Source: an uncultured Clostridia bacterium
Lineage (GTDB): Bacteria; Bacillota; Clostridia; Christensenellales; Aristaeellaceae
Reading direction: 5' to 3'
Assembly (NCBI GenBank): GCA_934643535.1
Contig: CAKUCE010000100.1
Location: forward strand, 1-10,282
Length of the DNA: 10,282 nucleotides
This document shows, in pieces, positions 6,692 through 10,282 of this stretch (within the stretch, counting starts at the first letter, position 1; every line of letters starts with the position of its first letter). The notes under the pieces were generated by a model. That model made no database searches and had not been told where the DNA came from. It saw only the letters and a list, made by a program, of their open reading frames with translations. A program made the translations under genes and the position numbers.

Positions 6692-6799
6692 GCCCATTTT
6701 GGCGGCGGGGCTCGCTATGTCGCGCGCAGCACAGTTGGCCAGCCTACGCCTACCATCGTGCGCGCTCGGAGCTCGCCTTCTTCCGCCGTCAAAATGGGC
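6692..6799. repeat. Long inverted repeat bounding about 75 bases
   Basis: The 17-base arms (6692-6708, GCCCATTTTGGCGGCGG, and 6783-6799, CCGCCGTCAAAATGGGC) are complementary except for one position. Further partial pairing follows inside (CGCGCGCA with GTGCGCGC). The whole could fold into one extended hairpin of about 108 bases, typical of a small dispersed repeat or structured RNA. Confidence 0.65.
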
Positions 6800-7014
6800 G
6801 GGCCTTTTTCCCTCCGCTGCCTATCGCCGCTCTTCTCCCCCGCAGTTGGCGGCTGGCAAGCGCGCCCCTTGCGGGTTGGGATGCTTCGTTGTGGCCGGAA
6901 GGGTTTGCGGCGTGGATGAATAGGCTGATTTTCTTGCCCTGCAGTCGGCGGTGGGCATACTCACCCCTTACGAGGTGGGATGTTCCAGTATGGCTTGAAT
7001 ATTTTTGCAACGCA

Positions 7015-7050
7015 AAAGGCCAGCGTGAGTTTGAATTCACGCTGGCCTTT
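7015..7050. terminator. Strong hairpin, probable terminator of the opp transcript
   Basis: AAAGGCCAGCGTGA (7015-7028) pairs perfectly with TCACGCTGGCCTTT (7037-7050) over an eight-base loop. On the minus strand the stem ends in TTTT before GCG; on the plus strand it ends in TTTGTT. It lies about 185 bases past the oppA stop and is the best terminator candidate for that operon. Confidence 0.65.
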
Positions 7051-7053
7051 GTT

Positions 7054-7154
7054 GCGAGCCATGAGGCCTGTCGCCGAATGGCGGTCTATGCTATCCAAGC
7101 GGCAGGGAGCCATGCCTGACCCGCGAGCCGCGAGGCCTGTCGCCGAGCGGCGGT
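7054..7154. repeat. Imperfect direct duplication, 69-base period
   Basis: Two 32-base units, at 7054-7085 and 7123-7154, agree at 28 positions and share the string GAGGCCTGTCGCCGA. The differences in CGCCGAATGGCG versus CGCCGAGCGGCG preserve or improve pairing of the small stem. Weaker similarity continues after each unit (CCAAGC then GC-rich). It lies just past the end of the oppA-like gene. Confidence 0.75.
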
Positions 7155-7189
7155 AGCTTCACGGCCAAGCCGCATGTCCCCCGAGCACC

Positions 7190-7234
7190 CTGCGCGCCAT
7201 AGGCGCGCAGAGGCGGGTGCAGGGCAAAGCCCTG
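7190..7234. repeat. Two adjacent small hairpins abutting the oppA stop
   Basis: CTGCGCGCC (7190-7198) pairs with GGCGCGCAG (7202-7210) around ATA. CAGGGC (7220-7225) pairs with GCCCTG (7229-7234) around AAA. The second touches the TAA stop of the oppA-like gene (7235-7237). Neither has a T-run. Confidence 0.6.
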
Positions 7235-8899
7235 TTAACGGCCGAACTGAGGATCGTTGTTGCCGGAATCGGTGGTGAACATCTCGATCATGTTGATCGG
7301 GTCGTTGAAGTCGGCGATCCAGCCTTCACGGGCGAAGTCGTAGTTGCCGTTCTTGCGGTCCTGCAGGAACACGTTCCAGTCGCAGGTGCGGATGGTCAGG
7401 GTGATGCCCACCGCAGCCAGATCCTGTTGGATGCACTCGGCGATGGCGATGTGGCCGGAGGACTCGTTGGTCAGGTATTCGATGGTGATGGGGGTGGAGG
7501 CGGACAGCATGCCGTTGTCGTCGAACTCATAGCCGGCGGTCTTCAGCAGCTCGATAGCGCCTTCCACATCCACGTCTTCGCCGTAGTAGCCGTCGCCAAC
7601 GAGATAGGTGTAATCGTCGTCGTTCTGCTTGAACACGCCGCCGTGGCCGTCCATCATACCGGCGGGAATGTAGCTGGTGGCGACCTTCTGCTCGGTCTGG
7701 CCCACGGTGTCGATGATGTACTGACGGTCGATCAGCTTGGAGAACGCTTCGCGCATGGCGTTGGCCTGCTCCACGGTCTTGCCGTCGAAGATCTTGCTCT
7801 TGACGTTGAAGGCGGCGTAGTAGGTGCCCAGAGCGTCGATGACGTGGAACTCGGGGTCTTCCTTCAGAGAGGCGATCATGTCGGTGGGAACGCTGTCGGC
7901 AAAGTCCAGGTCGCCGGCCTGATAGGCGGCGTAGATGGCGGTATCGTCAGCGGAGAGCATGAACTCGATCTTGTCGATGGTGACCTTGTCAGCATCGTAC
8001 CAGTTGGGGTTCTTGGTGTAGGTCATGGACTCGTTGTGCTTCCACTCGGTCAGAGTGAAGGCGCCGTTGGACACAAAGCCCGCTTCGGTGCACCAGGCGC
8101 CGGGCTTGTCGGCGGTGGCGTTGGCTTCCACATAGGCCTGCTGCACAGGCAGGAAGGTGGGGAAGGCAGCCAGATCCAGGAAGTAAGCGCAGGGAGCGCT
8201 CAGAACCACGGTGAAGACCTTGCCGTCTTCAGAGGCGGAAACCTGCAGATTATCGGGATAGCCGGCAATGCCGTTGAGCATGTAAGCGTAGTCGGCAGCG
8301 GTCTCAGGGTTGGCGGCGCGCTTCCAGCTGTAGACGAAGTCATTGGCGTCCAGCTTGGAGCCGTCGGACCACTTCAGATCATCCTTCAGGGTGAAGCTGT
8401 AGGTCAGACCGTCTTCGGACATCTCGTAGCTTTCCGCCAGAGCGGGAACCAGAGAGCCGGTGGAGTCATAGGTGTACAGACCGGAGAAGCTCAGCGCGGC
8501 CAGGCAGGCGCCGTCCACGGAGCTGTTCAGAGCAGGATCCAGATAGTCAGGTTCGGAGGCAATGTTCACGCGCAGGGTGTCGGCATTGTCGCCGGTCTTG
8601 GTGGCGTAGGCGAAGAACTTGGTCTGGAACAGGTTGGCATAGATGCCTTCCACGTTGGACTTCTGCATGTACAGGTCGTTGTAGTAGTACAGCGGCACGA
8701 CGGCGTAGGTGGCCATCAGCATATCCTCGGCCTTGTGCAGCAGCGCTTCGCGCTCCACAAAGTCGGTGGTGGACTTGATTTCGGCTACCAGAGCGTCATA
8801 CTCGGTCCAGTCGGGCTCGGAGCCTTCGTCAGCCAGAGCAGGCGCGGCGCAGGCCATCAGCATGACCATGGCCAACACGAGAGAAAGCAGCTTTTTCAT
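7235..8899 (-). CDS. Peptide-binding protein (OppA/SBP family 5) with permuted segment order
   Basis: Extracellular solute-binding protein of an oligopeptide ABC importer, 554 residues. Residues 1-23 are a signal peptide; LMAC (14-17) could be an imperfect lipobox, and ALA-D (21-24) a signal peptidase I site. Residues about 28-101 (from PDWTEYDALVAEIK, through AVVPLYYYNDLYMQKSNVEG, to FFAYATK) match what is normally the C-terminal end of this family. Residues about 107-554 are the usual N-terminal body (TLRVNIASEPDYLDPALNSS onward) through GWIADFNDPINMIEMFTTDSGNNDPQFGR, stopping where the moved segment would normally follow. Total length equals a complete protein, so nothing obvious is missing. 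Both natural termini lie in the same lobe of such proteins, so a circular permutation could fold. Start is supported by AAAGGAGG at 8909-8916, nine bases upstream. It lies 51 bases after oppF. Family is certain; functionality is not. Confidence 0.93.
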   Translation of the reverse strand: MKKLLSLVLAMVMLMACAAPALADEGSEPDWTEYDALVAEIKSTTDFVEREALLHKAEDMLMATYAVVPLYYYNDLYMQKSNVEGIYANLFQTKFFAYATKTGDNADTLRVNIASEPDYLDPALNSSVDGACLAALSFSGLYTYDSTGSLVPALAESYEMSEDGLTYSFTLKDDLKWSDGSKLDANDFVYSWKRAANPETAADYAYMLNGIAGYPDNLQVSASEDGKVFTVVLSAPCAYFLDLAAFPTFLPVQQAYVEANATADKPGAWCTEAGFVSNGAFTLTEWKHNESMTYTKNPNWYDADKVTIDKIEFMLSADDTAIYAAYQAGDLDFADSVPTDMIASLKEDPEFHVIDALGTYYAAFNVKSKIFDGKTVEQANAMREAFSKLIDRQYIIDTVGQTEQKVATSYIPAGMMDGHGGVFKQNDDDYTYLVGDGYYGEDVDVEGAIELLKTAGYEFDDNGMLSASTPITIEYLTNESSGHIAIAECIQQDLAAVGITLTIRTCDWNVFLQDRKNGNYDFAREGWIADFNDPINMIEMFTTDSGNNDPQFGR

Positions 8900-8927
8900 G
8901 GTGTTTTTCCTCCTTTAATTTATATCT

Positions 8928-8946
8928 AAAAGCGGTCTTCCGCTCT
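8928..8946 (-). promoter_or_regulatory. Intercistronic hairpin between oppF and oppA
   Basis: On the minus strand AGAGCGG (8946-8940) pairs with CCGCTTT (8935-8929) around AAGA, with one G-T wobble, then TTTTAGATATAAAT. It starts five bases after the oppF stop. It could be a weak attenuator or a 3' stabiliser giving oppA a different expression level from oppDF, as is common for binding proteins. Confidence 0.4.
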
Positions 8947-8950
8947 CAGA

Positions 8951-9946
8951 TCAGTAGTGGGGATTCCAGCACGCGATGCTGTGGCCGGGCGCGGTCTCCT
9001 GCAGGGAGGGGCATTCTTTGGCGCAGCGCTCGGTAGCGTAACGGCAGCGGGTGCGGAAGGGACAGCCGGAGGGCATGTTCATGGGACTGGGCACGTCGCC
9101 CTCCAGCGGGATCCGGTGCCGGGTCTTGGCAATGTCCGGATCGGGAATGGGAATGGCGGAGATCAGCGACTGGGTGTAGGGATGCTGGGGATGATTGATG
9201 ATCTCGTCCGACTCGGCGGTCTCAACGATCCGCCCCAGATACATCACGGCGATCCGCTTGCTGATATGCTGAACCACCAGCAGGTCGTGGGCGATGAAGA
9301 GATAGGAAATGCCCAGCTTCTGCTGAAGCTCCTCGAAGGTGTTGATGACCTGCGCCTGAATGGACACATCCAGCGCGGATACGGGCTCGTCGCAGACGAT
9401 GAACTTGGGCTCTACCGCCAGCGCCCGGGCAATGCCGATGCGCTGCCGCTGGCCGCCGGAAAATTCGTGGGCGTAGCGGCGGGCATGGTCGCTGTTCAGC
9501 CCCACCAGATTCAGCAGGTGAGCGATTTTTTCCTCCCGTTCCTTCCTGCTGGAATACAGGTGATGAATGTCCAGCGGCTCGCCGACGATGTCGCTGACCG
9601 TCATGCGGGGGTTCAGGGAGGAGTAGGGATCCTGAAAGACGATCTGCATTTCCCGGCGGAACTGGGAAATGTTCTTCGGCGTAATCGGCACGCCCTTGTA
9701 GATCACCTGACCGCCGGTGGGCTTGTACAGGTGCAGGAGACTCCGGCCCACGGTGGTCTTGCCACAGCCACTTTCACCCACAAGCCCCAGCGTTTCGCCC
9801 GCGTCGATGGTAAAGCTGACGCCGTCCACCGCTTTCAGCGGCGTGTTCTGGAACCAGCCGGTATGGATGGGAAAATACTGCTTCAGGTCCCGGACCTCCA
9901 GCAGATGCTCCGGCTGAGAAACCTGCTTTTCAAGCTGTTCACTCAT
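8951..9946 (-). CDS. oppF: Oligopeptide ABC transporter ATP-binding protein OppF
   Basis: Cytoplasmic ATPase that pairs with OppD to drive peptide import through OppBC. The 331-residue protein contains Walker A GESGCGKTT (57-65), Q-loop Q105 in VFQDPYSSLNPR, the signature SGGQRQR (163-169), Walker B FIVCDE (182-187, catalytic E187), the D-loop SALD (190-193) and H-loop H220. The C-terminal oligopeptide-transporter extension holds HPYTQSL and a cysteine group C295, C301, C308, C312 and C326, resembling the iron-sulfur-binding extension described for some Dpp/Opp ATPases. The N-terminal stretch HLLEVRDLKQYFPI is typical of OppF rather than OppD. GGAGGG lies eight bases before the ATG; the gene overlaps the oppD end by eight bases. 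All catalytic residues are intact. Confidence 0.95.
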   Translation of the reverse strand: MSEQLEKQVSQPEHLLEVRDLKQYFPIHTGWFQNTPLKAVDGVSFTIDAGETLGLVGESGCGKTTVGRSLLHLYKPTGGQVIYKGVPITPKNISQFRREMQIVFQDPYSSLNPRMTVSDIVGEPLDIHHLYSSRKEREEKIAHLLNLVGLNSDHARRYAHEFSGGQRQRIGIARALAVEPKFIVCDEPVSALDVSIQAQVINTFEELQQKLGISYLFIAHDLLVVQHISKRIAVMYLGRIVETAESDEIINHPQHPYTQSLISAIPIPDPDIAKTRHRIPLEGDVPSPMNMPSGCPFRTRCRYATERCAKECPSLQETAPGHSIACWNPHY

Positions 9947-10282
9947 GAAGCGTTCCCTCCTTCTGTGCTTCGTCGTAAACCTGCCTGACGTTCATCCAGC
10001 AGGAGGCGATGTGGGAGTCGTTGACCCGAACCTCTTCCGGCTGATCGGTCAGGCAGATCTTCATGCAGTGGTCGCAGCGGGAGGCGAAGGCGCAGCCCGC
10101 GGGCAGGTTGGTCAAGTCCACAGGGGAACCGGCGATGGGGATCAGCCTGTCGTGGCCGCCGTTCAGGGTGGGAATGGAACGAAGCAGGCCCTTGGTGTAC
10201 TCGTGGCGGGGATTGTAGAAGATTTCGTCCACCGTGCCCCGCTCGCACACCCGACCGGCATACATGACGATGATCTCGTCAC
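9939..10282 (-). CDS. oppD: Oligopeptide ABC transporter ATP-binding protein OppD, C-terminal part
   Basis: Only the last 114 codons or so lie in the window; the frame stays open to the edge at 10282, so the ATG at 10265 is internal, not the start. The visible part begins at the end of the nucleotide-binding domain (DEIIVMYAGRVCERGTVDEIF) and continues with HEYTKGLLRSIPTL and the C-terminal extension with four clustered cysteines (PAGCAFASRCDHCMKIC) and a later one (IASCW). This layout is typical of OppD/DppD. Walker motifs would be beyond the edge. It overlaps the oppF start by eight bases, as expected for coupled opp genes. Confidence 0.93.
   Translation of the reverse strand, partial: DEIIVMYAGRVCERGTVDEIFYNPRHEYTKGLLRSIPTLNGGHDRLIPIAGSPVDLTNLPAGCAFASRCDHCMKICLTDQPEEVRVNDSHIASCWMNVRQVYDEAQKEGTLHE

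Larger units (their letters stand above)
6010..7234. other. Hairpin- and repeat-rich intergenic island without a supported gene
   Basis: About 1.2 kb separates trhA from the oppA-like gene. Open frames of up to 226 codons exist on both strands. However, they overlap one another, lack ribosome binding sites, are rich in Arg, Gly, Ser, Pro and Phe as expected of non-coding GC-rich repeats, and run through perfect palindromes. The stretch holds a hairpin at 6094-6123, two related palindromes (6271-6302 and 6611-6644), inverted repeats at 6494-6520 and 6692-6799, a terminator at 7015-7050, a 69-base-period duplication (7054-7154) and small hairpins at 7190-7210 and 7220-7234. It could be a cluster of dispersed intergenic repeats or a structured RNA region. 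Confidence 0.65.

Noticed and set aside
6087..6919. Overlapping open frames on both strands (186, 226 and 128 codons) in the island before trhA
   Set aside because: They run through perfect palindromes, lack ribosome binding sites, and their low-complexity composition fits intergenic repeats often mis-called as hypothetical proteins.
7054..7154. Possible CRISPR repeats
   Set aside because: Only two units with four mismatches, the spacing segment itself shows similarity to the following sequence, and no cas gene is present.
7235..8899. Simple frameshift or truncation of oppA
   Set aside because: One intact frame covers 554 residues. The segment that seems missing at the end is present near the beginning, so reordering explains the gene better than loss.
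7217..8929. A 570-codon open frame on the plus strand opposite the oppA-like gene
   Set aside because: It is antisense to a clear solute-binding protein, is extremely rich in Gly, Val and His, and has no recognisable domain. It is a GC-driven shadow frame.
8957..9988. A 343-codon plus-strand open frame opposite oppF
   Set aside because: Antisense to an ATPase with every catalytic motif intact; no ribosome binding site or known domain.

Overview
The window looks like chromosome of an anaerobic, spore-forming or formerly spore-forming high-GC Clostridia (Oscillospirales/Christensenellales-like gut Firmicutes). The grounds are a full-length Spo0A, strong GGAGG ribosome binding sites, GC-rich genes separated by AT-richer spacers, and Opp proteins of clostridial type. 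The lineage is an inference, since no rRNA or other marker is present.

Layout: (i) 140-745 (+) is a membrane-anchored XRE-type helix-turn-helix protein. It converges on spo0A (842-1627, -) across a shared bidirectional terminator. (ii) 1628-2373 is a roughly 750-base spacer with no convincing gene. It carries a likely spo0A promoter, several Spo0A-box-like heptamers and an isolated perfect hairpin. (iii) 2443-6009 (-) reads in order trhA/hemolysin III, a family 2 glycosyltransferase with two C-terminal membrane helices, and a large DUF6020-like polytopic protein. The last two overlap by ATGA, have an excellent sigma-A promoter in front and a terminator behind, and probably form a cell-envelope glycosylation pair. 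(iv) 6010-7234 is about 1.2 kb of non-coding, hairpin-rich, repeat-rich DNA. (v) 7235-10282 (-) is the end of an oligopeptide ABC transporter operon in the order oppD (partial), oppF, oppA.

The outstanding observation is in the oppA-like gene. Its protein is family length (554 residues), but the order of segments is permuted. The roughly 74-residue segment that normally ends this solute-binding protein family sits directly after the signal peptide. The usual N-terminal body follows, and the protein stops exactly where the displaced segment would normally begin. It therefore reads as a natural circular permutation (or a rearrangement or assembly product mimicking one), and the truncation edge lies beside a block of GC-rich repeats and hairpins.

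How the genes work together: OppD and OppF would power import of peptides captured by the OppA-like protein. In Firmicutes, Opp import feeds nutrient and signalling peptides into the decision to sporulate, which Spo0A controls, so peptide uptake and Spo0A in one window are thematically compatible. They are about 5.6 kb apart and in separate transcription units, and no direct link is visible.
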